Source: Betaproteobacteria bacterium (lineage in GTDB: Bacteria; Pseudomonadota; Gammaproteobacteria; Burkholderiales; JAHFRG01). Taken from it: DNA of 8,238 nt. The translations under genes and the position numbers were made by a program. Location: positions 29,954 to 38,191 of the forward strand of contig JAHFRG010000006.1 of the NCBI GenBank assembly GCA_023258935.1, given 5' to 3'. The notes below the pieces were generated by a model. That model saw nothing but the letters and a program-made list of their open reading frames with translations, had not been told where the DNA came from and did not search any database. Positions 1 to 5,544 of the stretch are shown here, one piece after another. Each line of letters opens with the position of its first letter. Within the stretch, counting starts at the first letter, position 1.

Positions 1-378
1 TGAGGGATTAACAACCGGGAGGACGACCAAGAAGTTTACCGCCCAGACAGCCATCAGCGCCGCCACCGTGATGAATAGGCCCGCGCCGCCCGCCATGCGC
101 TTTGCGAATGGAATCCAGATGAAGCGGACAAAAACGACAGCTAGAGCGACAGAAAGCGCGAGATGGATCGCTATACCTATCGCAGGTGCTGCAGGCAGCG
201 CCACAGCCGGTTGAAACAGAGTCGCGGCAACCTGTCGTGCAACCTCAACGCTGCTTCCCGACGTAAGTGAAGCGTAAAGCGCTATCCAGAGCATTTCGGC
301 AAACCCGCCCGCCAGGCCGGCGAGTACTGCATACCTCAGCGTCTGTCCTGTTTTTTTCGACTTATCGTCCCTTTGCAT
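1..378 (-). CDS. Multi-pass inner-membrane protein of unknown function, 3' end cut by window edge
   Basis: An open frame of 126 codons runs from ATG at 378 to the left edge without a stop, so the C-terminus is missing. ATG 378 is preferred over an in-frame ATG at 390 because a TGAGGA ribosome-binding site (384-389) lies five bases before it; the 390 start has none. The protein has a short charged N-terminus (MQRDDKSKK), then three hydrophobic stretches at about residues 15-38, 58-86 and 99-122, so it should be an inner-membrane protein. Landmarks are GGFAEMLWIALYA in the first helix and WAVNFLVVLPVVNP in the third. I recall similar unnamed proteins in related bacteria but cannot assign a function. 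It lies 50 bases downstream of the holin-like gene in the same direction and may be co-transcribed with it. Confidence 0.75.
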   Translation of the reverse strand, partial: MQRDDKSKKTGQTLRYAVLAGLAGGFAEMLWIALYASLTSGSSVEVARQVAATLFQPAVALPAAPAIGIAIHLALSVALAVVFVRFIWIPFAKRMAGGAGLFITVAALMAVWAVNFLVVLPVVNPS

Positions 379-428
379 GGCAATCCTCATTGTCAGTTAC
401 GTTTCACGACTCAATATTTCTATACTAT

Positions 429-704
429 TCAGGCTGCTCTTGCCGAGAATTGGCGCGACAGCGAATTGTAGATCCAGCCGAACAACATTCCCCCGATCGC
501 TCCATCCACAAACCCGTAGAGGGTCCCTGTAATGGTCTGCCCGATGGTAGTACCGGCATGGTAGCCTGGGTAAATCGAGGCGGCGAGGTCAAGGAAAGCT
601 TGGCCGTAGCCTGGCCAGATCAGGTTAGCCAAGGCGACGATAAGGATCGAGCCGCCGCAAAATATACCGGTCGTCAAAGACAAAGCAGTGATATTAAATC
701 GCAT
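429..704 (-). CDS. Small two-helix membrane protein, 'bacteriophage holin'-like family
   Basis: The product has 91 residues and two predicted transmembrane helices, at about 8-30 and 55-81. A GGGAGG ribosome-binding site (709-714) lies four bases before the ATG. The second helix carries the pattern GxxYGFVDGAIGGMLFGWIYNxL. From memory this matches a widespread family of ~80-90 residue proteins labelled 'bacteriophage holin' in databases, with a conserved VDGxIGGxxFxWxYN block. No endolysin, spanin or phage structural gene is nearby, so a chromosomal housekeeping or stress role is as likely as lysis; the holin label should not be taken as function. It is co-directional with the membrane protein gene to its left. 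I saw no convincing promoter in the 142 bases upstream. Confidence 0.8.
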   Translation of the reverse strand: MRFNITALSLTTGIFCGGSILIVALANLIWPGYGQAFLDLAASIYPGYHAGTTIGQTITGTLYGFVDGAIGGMLFGWIYNSLSRQFSARAA

Positions 705-846
705 GACGCCTCCCGTGACAAAAGTGATTGATAAAGATAATTAAGTGTAAACGACATAGGAAAGCCTAACATATTCGAGAACAGAAAAGTCGCCGTACAA
801 GTAAACGTTTTAATCCGGGGACGCTCAAGTTTGCATTAGTCTTATC

Positions 847-1329
847 TCATTTATCCATTGCTTCAATCCCGGCTTTGGCAACCTCACCGTCCTGCGACGA
901 CATCCCGCCGCTCACTCCGATAGCCCCAACTACTTTGCCCTCGATAATGATGGGAATCCCGCCCTCAAGAGGCATTGCGCCAGGCAGCTTCAATACTGCC
1001 ATCCTGCCGCCTACGAGAGCATCCTCAAATGCCTTGGTAGGCCGTTTGAAGTTATTTGCAGATTTCGCCTTCGCCATGGCAACTTCAATGCTACCGATCT
1101 GAGTGCCATCCATGCGCTCCAAATAAATCAGGTTACCGCCGTCGTCGACCACCGCAATCACCATTGTCCAGTTGTTCTTTTTAGCTTCCGCTTCTGCGCG
1201 CGCAGCTATTTTTTTCCCCAGTTCCAGGCTCAACGCTTTTTTTTCGATGGTTTGCGCCTGGAGCTGCATTGAAACAGGTATTAACATCAAGAAACATGAA
1301 ACAAGGAATGCTTTTGTAAAGGTAATCAT
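847..1329 (-). CDS. Exported GlcG/HbpS-like (DUF336) protein
   Basis: The 160-residue protein starts at ATG 1329 behind a near-perfect AGGAGG Shine-Dalgarno (1334-1339). Residues 1-26 form a Sec signal peptide: K6, a hydrophobic core at 7-20, and likely cleavage after QLQAQ. The rest fits one GlcG/HbpS (DUF336) domain. Visible family features are the strand VIAVVDDGGNLIYLERMDG (58-75), a helix with AMAKAKSA (84-91), and the GGIPIIIEGKVVGAIGVSGG block (123-142). HbpS relatives bind haem and others are encoded in glycolate operons (glcG). There is no glycolate oxidase gene here, so the ligand is unknown and a periplasmic small-molecule or haem-binding role is only inferred. The gene appears to be a single-gene unit with a possible -10 box at 1386-1391. 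Confidence 0.88.
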   Translation of the reverse strand: MITFTKAFLVSCFLMLIPVSMQLQAQTIEKKALSLELGKKIAARAEAEAKKNNWTMVIAVVDDGGNLIYLERMDGTQIGSIEVAMAKAKSANNFKRPTKAFEDALVGGRMAVLKLPGAMPLEGGIPIIIEGKVVGAIGVSGGMSSQDGEVAKAGIEAMDK

Positions 1330-1385
1330 GACACCTCCTCATTGGTTTGTTGTATAAGATTCGCGGCTATAACTTTAGGCAGGGT

Positions 1386-1391
1386 ATTATA
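1386..1391 (-). promoter_or_regulatory. Possible -10 box for the DUF336 gene
   Basis: On the minus strand this reads TATAAT, an exact match to the sigma-70 -10 consensus, 57 bases before the ATG at 1329. No good -35 hexamer is seen 16-18 bases upstream, so the promoter may be activator-dependent, or the match may be chance. Confidence 0.3.
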
Positions 1392-1473
1392 AACATCGGT
1401 ACCTCACAATCACTCGGCAAGCTGTCTGCCTCCCAAAACCAGTGCAAGCGTTGCGCTGGTCGCGCGTGAAGAT

Positions 1474-1517
1474 TGGTCTCGTCTGGATTCGAACCGCCGG
1501 CCAGTGGATTAACAATT
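1474..1517 (-). pseudogene. Decayed 3' half of a tRNA gene (Asn- or Lys-like)
   Basis: On the minus strand this reads from an anticodon loop TTGTTAA (anticodon GTT, Asn) through a T-loop GGTTCGAATCC to a terminal ACCA. Over 34 positions (1485-1518) it differs from the intact tRNA-Lys (2840-2873) at six sites by eye. The anticodon stem is broken, the T-stem is mispaired beyond two pairs, about three bases are missing near the T-stem, and no D-arm or 5' acceptor strand lies upstream. It therefore cannot fold as a tRNA. Such 3' fragments are typical leftovers of elements that integrate at tRNA 3' ends. Chance resemblance is unlikely given both the T-loop and anticodon-loop matches, but the parent tRNA is uncertain. 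Confidence 0.6.
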
Positions 1518-1623
1518 CAATTTCAAGTATAGCGTCTCTTGTTGACTGGATAAGACTGACACGGGGATCGTCGTCAAATATTCTCATCCGGTAATGCGTC
1601 ACAATATCATCGTTAATCGCAGA

Positions 1624-1643
1624 GATGTGATGCAGTTCACATC
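1624..1643 (+). promoter_or_regulatory. CRP/FNR-family binding site (perfect palindrome)
   Basis: The site is GATGTGA-N6-TCACATC: two perfect 7-base arms around a 6-base spacer, containing the full TGTGA-N6-TCACA half-sites of CRP. It is centred at 1633.5. That places it 41.5 bases from a start point at 1675, with a TATACA box at 1663-1668 falling exactly at -12 to -7. This is the geometry of a class II activated promoter. The regulator could be CRP or another family member; the half-sites resemble CRP (TGTGA) more than FNR (TTGAT). It overlaps any longer N-terminal reading of the gene, supporting the start at 1687. Confidence 0.6.
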
Positions 1644-1662
1644 AATTAAGGGATTAAATCTG

Positions 1663-1668
1663 TATACA
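1663..1668 (+). promoter_or_regulatory. -10-like box TATACA for the SlyB-type gene
   Basis: TATACA matches four of six -10 consensus positions and lies at the spacing expected for a class II CRP-type promoter. No -35 hexamer is present, as usual for such promoters. A start at about 1675 would leave only a 12-base leader that begins at the GGAGGG ribosome-binding site, which is very short; this is the main doubt. Confidence 0.35.
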
Positions 1669-1686
1669 AGAATTGGAGGGAATACC

Positions 1687-2178
1687 ATGCAGGACAGTTC
1701 ATTAAAAACCAGCCCATCAATTATCATCGTTGCGGTTGCGGCAATCATTCTTGGCCTTGCCGGAATTGTCGCGATCACCGACCAAATCCGGGCGGTGAAT
1801 TCCACAAACAGCGAGCCTGTAGCGCGCGGCGAAGAGCCGGGTATTAAGCCGAATATCACGTCGCTTGTTTTGGAAAAGCTCGCTTCCGCGCAGAAAGCTG
1901 AGCTAGCCAGGCACTGTGCCAACTGCGGGGTGATTGACTCCATTACCATGTATGAGATTAAGAAGAATTTCAATAAAATCGTAACCCATCAAGTCAAGGT
2001 ACGCATGGATAACGGCACTTACCGCGTTGTATCACAGCAAGATCAGCCCGTATTCCAGGTCGGCGAGAGAGTCAAAATCGTCAACGGCGTGCTGGTTCAA
2101 ACCGAAAAAGTAAAGACGACAGACAATAACGGAATGTTTGCGCTGATGCTGGCTGCGTTCACAAGCCGACTTTTTTGA
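1687..2178 (+). CDS. Membrane-anchored protein with a zipperless SlyB-type C-terminal region
   Basis: I start this 163-residue protein at ATG 1687, behind GGAGGG (1675-1680, six-base spacing). The longer frame from 1594 lacks such a site and would run through the CRP-type palindrome. One hydrophobic segment (about 11-32) follows a short polar N-terminus and should anchor it in the inner membrane, or be an uncleaved signal. Residues 76-140 resemble the ends of SlyB/glycine-zipper (Rick_17kDa-type) proteins: HCANCGVIDSI (76-86) and VKVRMDNGTYRVV...PVFQVGERVKIVNGVLV (103-137). In that family a glycine-rich zipper normally separates these two blocks. Here there is only a polar linker, IKKNFNKIVTHQ. 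C77 and C80 form a CxxC pair. The function is unknown. It is the only plus-strand gene and ends at the hairpin at 2215-2248. Confidence 0.8.
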   Translation: MQDSSLKTSPSIIIVAVAAIILGLAGIVAITDQIRAVNSTNSEPVARGEEPGIKPNITSLVLEKLASAQKAELARHCANCGVIDSITMYEIKKNFNKIVTHQVKVRMDNGTYRVVSQQDQPVFQVGERVKIVNGVLVQTEKVKTTDNNGMFALMLAAFTSRLF

Positions 2179-2200
2179 CAGATAGGATCGGGGTAGTTTT

Positions 2201-2257
2201 TCACAAATCATAAAAACAAAAGGGCTGCATTTCTGCAGCCCTTTTGTTGGTAGGTCG
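2201..2257. repeat. Direct repeat copy A (tRNA-Lys 3' end plus terminator)
   Basis: This copy matches 2781-2835 with a few differences. Bases 2223-2254 are identical to 2801-2832, 32 bases without a mismatch. The identical part includes TGGTAGG, the complement of the last seven bases (CCTACCA) of tRNA-Lys, but no tRNA is present here. The two copies are 578 bases apart in the same orientation and enclose doxX. Confidence 0.9.
2215..2248. terminator. Bidirectional intrinsic terminator between convergent genes
   Basis: This is a perfect 15-base-pair stem with a four-base loop (TTTC). Its GC core is GGGCTGCA/TGCAGCCC, followed by CTTTTGTT on the plus strand and TTTTGTTTTTA on the minus strand. 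It lies between the plus-strand SlyB-type gene (stop 36 bases before) and the minus-strand doxX gene (stop 21 bases after), so it can end both transcripts. It is part of direct repeat copy A. Confidence 0.85.
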
Positions 2258-2269
2258 CTATAGGGTTGA

Positions 2270-2728
2270 TCAACGGATTCGCAATCCCAGCCGGCGGTTA
2301 ATCAAGGAATCGACGCTGACCTTGCCTGGACCCGCCATGAGCAGCCAGAAAAAGATGAGAATGTAAACGAACTCATCCAACTCGACGAAGTCATCGAAGC
2401 TGCCGACGTTCTTGATGACCACCAGGGCAATGGCGACAACCATGTTGATGATCATCGGGATCGCCGTCAATCGTGTCAGCAACCCAATCATGATCAATCC
2501 GCCCCCGACAAACTCCGTCCCCGCTGATAGCGTGGCATTAAAGGCAGGAAATGGGATCCCCCAGTTGATGAAACGTTCCGTAAAGGCATCCAGGTTGTGC
2601 AGCTTGGCCCAGCCCGTCTCCAGCCAGAAATAACCGAAGAACAAACGCACCGTCAGTGGCCCCAGCCAGTCCAACGAATCGGCAAACTTGAGAAGCGCAT
2701 TGCATCGATCTGCAATTAATACTCGCAT
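2270..2728 (-). CDS. DoxX-family inner-membrane protein
   Basis: The 152-residue protein starts at ATG 2728, six bases after AAAGGAG (2735-2741). A GTG codon directly before it (2731) is possible but too close to that site. It is a small integral membrane protein with four helices, at about 24-42, 64-86, 88-106 and 118-133. DoxX family features are RLFFGYFWLETGWAKL (29-43), the FxxWGIPFPxFNAxLSAGTEFVGGxLIMIGLLTR block (53-86), and the C-terminal LMAGPGKVSVDSL (130-142). Founding DoxX belongs to an archaeal thiosulfate:quinone oxidoreductase; most bacterial members have no proven substrate, some being linked to redox or thiol stress. The YeeE-type sulfur permease upstream is suggestive only. 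The gene is enclosed by two direct repeats and lies directly downstream of tRNA-Lys, so it may be an insertion. No own promoter is evident. Confidence 0.88.
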   Translation of the reverse strand: MRVLIADRCNALLKFADSLDWLGPLTVRLFFGYFWLETGWAKLHNLDAFTERFINWGIPFPAFNATLSAGTEFVGGGLIMIGLLTRLTAIPMIINMVVAIALVVIKNVGSFDDFVELDEFVYILIFFWLLMAGPGKVSVDSLINRRLGLRIR

Positions 2729-2780
2729 CACAATCTCCTTTCCTTATTTTTAGTCGTTTCCGATCCAACCCTTTAGATTC

Positions 2781-2835
2781 TCAAAATCATAAAACAAACA
2801 GGCTGCATTTCTGCAGCCCTTTTGTTGGTAGGCCG
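2781..2835. repeat. Direct repeat copy B (overlapping the tRNA-Lys 3' end)
   Basis: This is the partner of 2201-2257. It overlaps the last ten bases of the intact tRNA-Lys and contains its terminator. Differences from copy A are confined to the left hairpin arm and the A-rich run beside it; the right arm, loop and tRNA end are identical. Confidence 0.9.
2793..2826 (-). terminator. Intrinsic terminator of tRNA-Lys
   Basis: On the minus strand the hairpin begins right at the tRNA CCA end. It has a GGCTGCA/TGCAGCC core (2801-2818) with a four-base loop, two mismatched positions, then six more pairs, and its descending arm runs into TGTTTGTTTT. It is weaker than copy A because the left arm has changed. 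Leak-through could carry transcription from the tRNA promoter into doxX. Confidence 0.7.
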
Positions 2836-2902
2836 TGGCGGATTCGAACCGCCGACCAACGGATTAAAAGTCCGCTGCTCTACCAGGCTGAGCTAACGAC
2901 CC
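2826..2902 (-). tRNA. tRNA-Lys (anticodon TTT)
   Basis: This is a complete 77-base cloverleaf with encoded CCA. The acceptor stem is GGGTCGT/ACGGCCT with one G-U pair at the end. The D-arm is GCTC...GAGC, the anticodon stem GCGGA/TCCGT (one G-U) with loop CTTTTAA (anticodon at 2866-2868), the T-arm GGCGG-TTCGAAT-CCGCC, and discriminator A. U33 and A37 are as expected. The TTT anticodon decodes AAA and AAG. It has its own promoter upstream and a hairpin terminator abutting its 3' end. Confidence 0.98.
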
Positions 2903-2914
2903 AAAAAACGTTAA

Positions 2915-2943
2915 ATTTTATATTTTCCGCGCGTTCAGAGCAA
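2915..2943 (-). promoter_or_regulatory. Promoter of tRNA-Lys
   Basis: On the minus strand a -35 TTGCTC (2938-2943) and a -10 TAAAAT (2915-2920, five of six consensus bases) are separated by 17 bases, upstream of the tRNA 5' end at 2902. The region between the -10 and the tRNA is AT-rich, with no G+C-rich discriminator. The match to -35 is only partial. Confidence 0.5.
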
Positions 2944-2981
2944 CTAAACTTGTGTGCCCAATCACGCGCCAGCTTGGCGAA

Positions 2982-4103
2982 TCATGTTTCCCGCAGCATT
3001 TTCCAATATTGGTATTTCATGGTCAGCGCAGCGCCTGCCACGATGGTGAAGAAAGAGATGATCGACCCCAGTGCCAGGGTGGAAAAACCGGAAATCCCCT
3101 GCCCTATGGTGCAGCCCAGCGTGGTCACGCCGCCAAATCCCATCAGCACTCCACCCAGCATGTGGTTGGCGGTGTCCTTGGCATCGCGGAAACCTTCCAG
3201 ACGGAAGTTTTTGCTGATGATGGCATAAGCGAACGATCCCGCAATCACGCCGATAACCGCAGCAACGCCAAAGCTCGCGTGCAACGAGCTGTCGCTCCAC
3301 AACATTAAAAGCTCAAGACTGTAGCCCAGCGGCGCAACAAAACTCAAGGATTCGGCGGCACGGCTGTTGGTGCCGAAGAAAGTCATCTCCAGCGTATCGG
3401 GATTTTCGGCATAACCGATGTGGCCCGTGACATACCAGCCGCCCGCGACCACCAGTCCCACCACCAATCCGGCAATGATGCGCTCAAGGTTGCCACGGAA
3501 ACTCCGATCGCTGAAAACGAAAGCGAGAATCGCCGCGGCAAGAATTGCGGCCACTGCAAGCTGCAGGCTTTGTTTAGCGATTCCGGTCATTCCCGACAGT
3601 AGCGAAGGCAGGTCCTGACCCGCTATTCCATGAGAGAGAAAATTAACCGCCAGCGGCTCAATATAAGCTGTCCGCCACACGCCGAACAGCCCTTTCAGCG
3701 TCATGTAGGCGGAAATTCCCAAAAACATGAATACCACCAGCGATTTTAGGTTGCCGCCGCCGATGCGTATCAGAGTTTTGCTGCCGCAGCCGGAACTGAG
3801 CGTCATGCCTGCACCGAACATGAGACCGCCGAGAATATGCGCAAACCAGGTGAAGTTGGGCGTTTGATAAATGGATTTGGACAAATCCACGTATCCTAGC
3901 AATTGCAGGGCATTGGCGCCGAGAATAGCTACTGCGATGGACAATAGCCACATGCGCATACGCCCCCAGTCACCCATGTTGACCACATCCGACACTGCGC
4001 CCATGGTGCAGAAATTGGCTTTATGCCCCATCGCGCCGAAGATGAACGCCAGCGCAAAGCCGCCCCATGCAACAGTACCTGCCAGATCAGCGCTTGCCTG
4101 CAT
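2982..4103 (-). CDS. YeeE/YedE-family sulfur-compound permease (TsuA-like)
   Basis: The 373-residue protein is strongly hydrophobic throughout, with about nine or ten membrane segments, and matches the two-repeat YeeE/YedE (TsuA-like) fold. Each conserved cysteine that lines the path in thiosulfate transporters has a counterpart: C32 in GHKANFCTMGAVSD, C106 in GAGMTLSSGCGSKTLIRIGGGNLKSLV, and C331 in MGFGGVTTLGCTIGQGISGFS. The length is typical of full-size members. Known relatives import thiosulfate or related sulfur compounds; the substrate here is inferred, and no TusA-like partner gene is seen. Start ATG 4103 has a poor ribosome-binding site, but no better start exists before the homologous N-terminus. 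It lies 61 bases after queC in the same direction and may share its transcript. A 5-base-pair hairpin just after the stop (2967-2979) lacks a T-run. Confidence 0.88.
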   Translation of the reverse strand: MQASADLAGTVAWGGFALAFIFGAMGHKANFCTMGAVSDVVNMGDWGRMRMWLLSIAVAILGANALQLLGYVDLSKSIYQTPNFTWFAHILGGLMFGAGMTLSSGCGSKTLIRIGGGNLKSLVVFMFLGISAYMTLKGLFGVWRTAYIEPLAVNFLSHGIAGQDLPSLLSGMTGIAKQSLQLAVAAILAAAILAFVFSDRSFRGNLERIIAGLVVGLVVAGGWYVTGHIGYAENPDTLEMTFFGTNSRAAESLSFVAPLGYSLELLMLWSDSSLHASFGVAAVIGVIAGSFAYAIISKNFRLEGFRDAKDTANHMLGGVLMGFGGVTTLGCTIGQGISGFSTLALGSIISFFTIVAGAALTMKYQYWKMLRET

Positions 4104-4164
4104 GACACCAAGCCCGGAAAGATATAAGAAATTCTAATTCAAATACCGCGCGCTTGAGGGATTT

Positions 4165-4842
4165 TTACGGCGCCTGGCGGTAGCGTGCAGGGTCAGGCAA
4201 GCCGGCGGCCGCAAAACCGGCTAGGCGTAAACGGCAGGAATCACATTGGCCGCACGCCAAGCCGTCATCGCTTGCCTGGTAGCAGGAAACCGTCAGCGCG
4301 AAATCCACTCCCAGCGCCGCACCGCGGCGGATAATCTCAGCCTTGGAAAGCGCGATGAGAGGCGCATGAATGGAAAGCTTGCAGCCTTCGACTGCCGCTT
4401 TGGTGGCGAGATTCGCCAGCGTTTCGTAGGCGGCAATGTATTCAGGGCGGCAATCCGGGTAGCCGGAGTAATCCACCGCGTTGGCGCCGATGAAAATATC
4501 ATTGCTTGCGAGCGTTTCCGCCCACGCCAGCGCGAGCGACAGCATGATGGTGTTGCGCGCCGGCACATAGGTCGGTGGAATTCCAGTTGAAGGCGCAAGC
4601 GGTACATCAATCCTTTTGTCAGTCAGCGCCGAGCCGCCGAACACGGTGAGATCAAGCGGGAATATGCGGTGCTCGACTGCCTGAAATGCCTTGGCAATGC
4701 GTTTGGCAGCGTTAAGCTCGGCGCGGTGCCGCTGACCGTAATCCACGGTGAGCGCATGGCACTGAAATCCCCGGTCTTTGGTGATAGCCAGCGTGGTGGC
4801 CGAATCCAGCCCGCCGGATAACAAAACGACGGCTTTTTTCAT
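4165..4842 (-). CDS. queC: 7-cyano-7-deazaguanine (preQ0) synthase QueC
   Basis: QueC converts 7-carboxy-7-deazaguanine, ammonia and ATP to preQ0 in the cytoplasm, in the pathway to queuosine in tRNA. The 225-residue protein has the ATP pyrophosphatase P-loop LSGGLDSAT (8-16), TVDYGQRH (32-39), TYVPARNTIMLSLALAWAE (91-109), and the GANAVDYSGYPDCRPEY block (119-135). The C-terminal zinc site has all four cysteines: C187, C197, C200, C203. Length is normal. It starts nine bases after the queE stop, so the two are surely one operon. The nearest purine-rich site (AGGA) is about 14 bases upstream within queE, suggesting translational coupling. Confidence 0.97.
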   Translation of the reverse strand: MKKAVVLLSGGLDSATTLAITKDRGFQCHALTVDYGQRHRAELNAAKRIAKAFQAVEHRIFPLDLTVFGGSALTDKRIDVPLAPSTGIPPTYVPARNTIMLSLALAWAETLASNDIFIGANAVDYSGYPDCRPEYIAAYETLANLATKAAVEGCKLSIHAPLIALSKAEIIRRGAALGVDFALTVSCYQASDDGLACGQCDSCRLRLAGFAAAGLPDPARYRQAP

Positions 4843-4850
4843 ACGGGGCG

Positions 4851-5519
4851 TTAACGTCCTGGAATGTCACCCCACAGATTCTTATGCAACTGAATCTGCA
4901 TTCGCACCGGAAGACGGTCGCGCAAAATCCAGTCCGCCAGTGTCCGTTCTGCGAGTTGCCGGTAAGCGGGAGAAAACAGCACTGGACAAATCACGGAAAG
5001 ATTTCGCTTGCGCAGCTGTTCATCAGCCCAAAGATAATCCTGCTCATCGCATATCACAAATTTGATTTCATCCCGCGGCGTGAGATGCGCAAGATTGCTC
5101 CATAAATTCTTTTCCACTTCGCCTGAGCCGGGTGTCTTGATGTCCAGGATTTTAGATACGCGAGTATCTACTTCCGAAATATCCAGCGCGCCGCTGGTTT
5201 CGAGTGACACCGAATAGTCCGCGTTGCACAATTCGCGCAGAAGCAGGAGGCAATTTTTCTGCGCCAGGGGCTCGCCGCCGGTGACGGTCACATAATGCGC
5301 CTGATGTGCGGCGACCTGCGCCATGATTGCAGCGAGCGTCATGGACTCGCCCCCGTCAAACGCGTACTCGGTGTCGCAATAACCGCAGCGCAATGGACAA
5401 CCGGTGAGGCGGACAAACACCGTAGGCAGTCCCACGCGACTGGTCTCGCCCTGCAGGGAATAGAAAATTTCGGTGATTCGCAACTGCTCGCGCAGACGTG
5501 TCTCTGAAATTGCGTTCAT
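4851..5519 (-). CDS. queE: 7-carboxy-7-deazaguanine synthase QueE (radical SAM)
   Basis: QueE rearranges 6-carboxy-5,6,7,8-tetrahydropterin to 7-carboxy-7-deazaguanine, the substrate of QueC next door. The 222-residue protein has the radical-SAM cluster motif CPLRCGYC (C41, C45, C48), the substrate-entry sequence IFYSLQGETSRVGLPTVFVRLTGC (18-41), the SAM-binding VTGGEPL (79-85), SLETSGALDI (104-113), and the terminal QIQLHKNLWG (209-218). Length fits bacterial QueE. Magnesium-dependent activity is known for the family. The ribosome-binding site before ATG 5519 is weak, but no better start aligns. It is separated from cpoB by 157 bases that contain a palindromic element, so it may have its own promoter, although I could not identify one. 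Confidence 0.97.
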   Translation of the reverse strand: MNAISETRLREQLRITEIFYSLQGETSRVGLPTVFVRLTGCPLRCGYCDTEYAFDGGESMTLAAIMAQVAAHQAHYVTVTGGEPLAQKNCLLLLRELCNADYSVSLETSGALDISEVDTRVSKILDIKTPGSGEVEKNLWSNLAHLTPRDEIKFVICDEQDYLWADEQLRKRNLSVICPVLFSPAYRQLAERTLADWILRDRLPVRMQIQLHKNLWGDIPGR

Positions 5520-5544
5520 AATTTAACACTACTCGGAAACCGAA

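Larger units (their letters stand above)
1330..1686. other. 357-base intergenic region between divergent genes
   Basis: This stretch separates the leftward DUF336 gene from the rightward SlyB-type gene. It holds the ribosome-binding site and a possible -10 box of the leftward gene, a decayed tRNA 3' half (1474-1517), and the CRP/FNR-type palindrome with a -10-like box for the rightward gene. A 71-codon minus-strand frame at 1387-1602 runs through the tRNA remnant and has no protein-family resemblance, so I do not call it a gene. I see nothing else in 1392-1473 or 1518-1620. Confidence 0.7.

Noticed and set aside
429..704. Prophage remnant inferred from the holin-like gene
   Set aside because: No other phage gene is present in the window, and this protein family is common on chromosomes outside prophages.
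267..731. 154-codon plus-strand open frame
   Set aside because: It overlaps the holin-like gene and the start of the left membrane protein on the other strand. Its product is low in hydrophobic structure, rich in Arg/Ser/Asp and has no family resemblance, and both minus-strand genes have good ribosome-binding sites.
1387..1602. 71-codon minus-strand open frame
   Set aside because: It runs through the decayed tRNA half and has no ribosome-binding site or recognisable protein features.
1594..1686. 31-codon N-terminal extension of the SlyB-type protein
   Set aside because: No ribosome-binding site precedes 1594, the segment overlaps the CRP-type site and the -10 box, and the start at 1687 has GGAGGG at good spacing.
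1599..1973. 124-codon minus-strand open frame
   Set aside because: It is antisense to the SlyB-type gene, which has a strong ribosome-binding site and family motifs.
2967..2979. CGCCA/TGGCG hairpin just after the YeeE/YedE stop
   Set aside because: It has only five base pairs and no T-run on either strand, too weak to call a terminator.
2952..3308. Overlapping plus- and minus-strand frames of 92-118 codons
   Set aside because: They are shadows of the YeeE/YedE gene, whose conserved GCTIGQG motif lies in the accepted frame.
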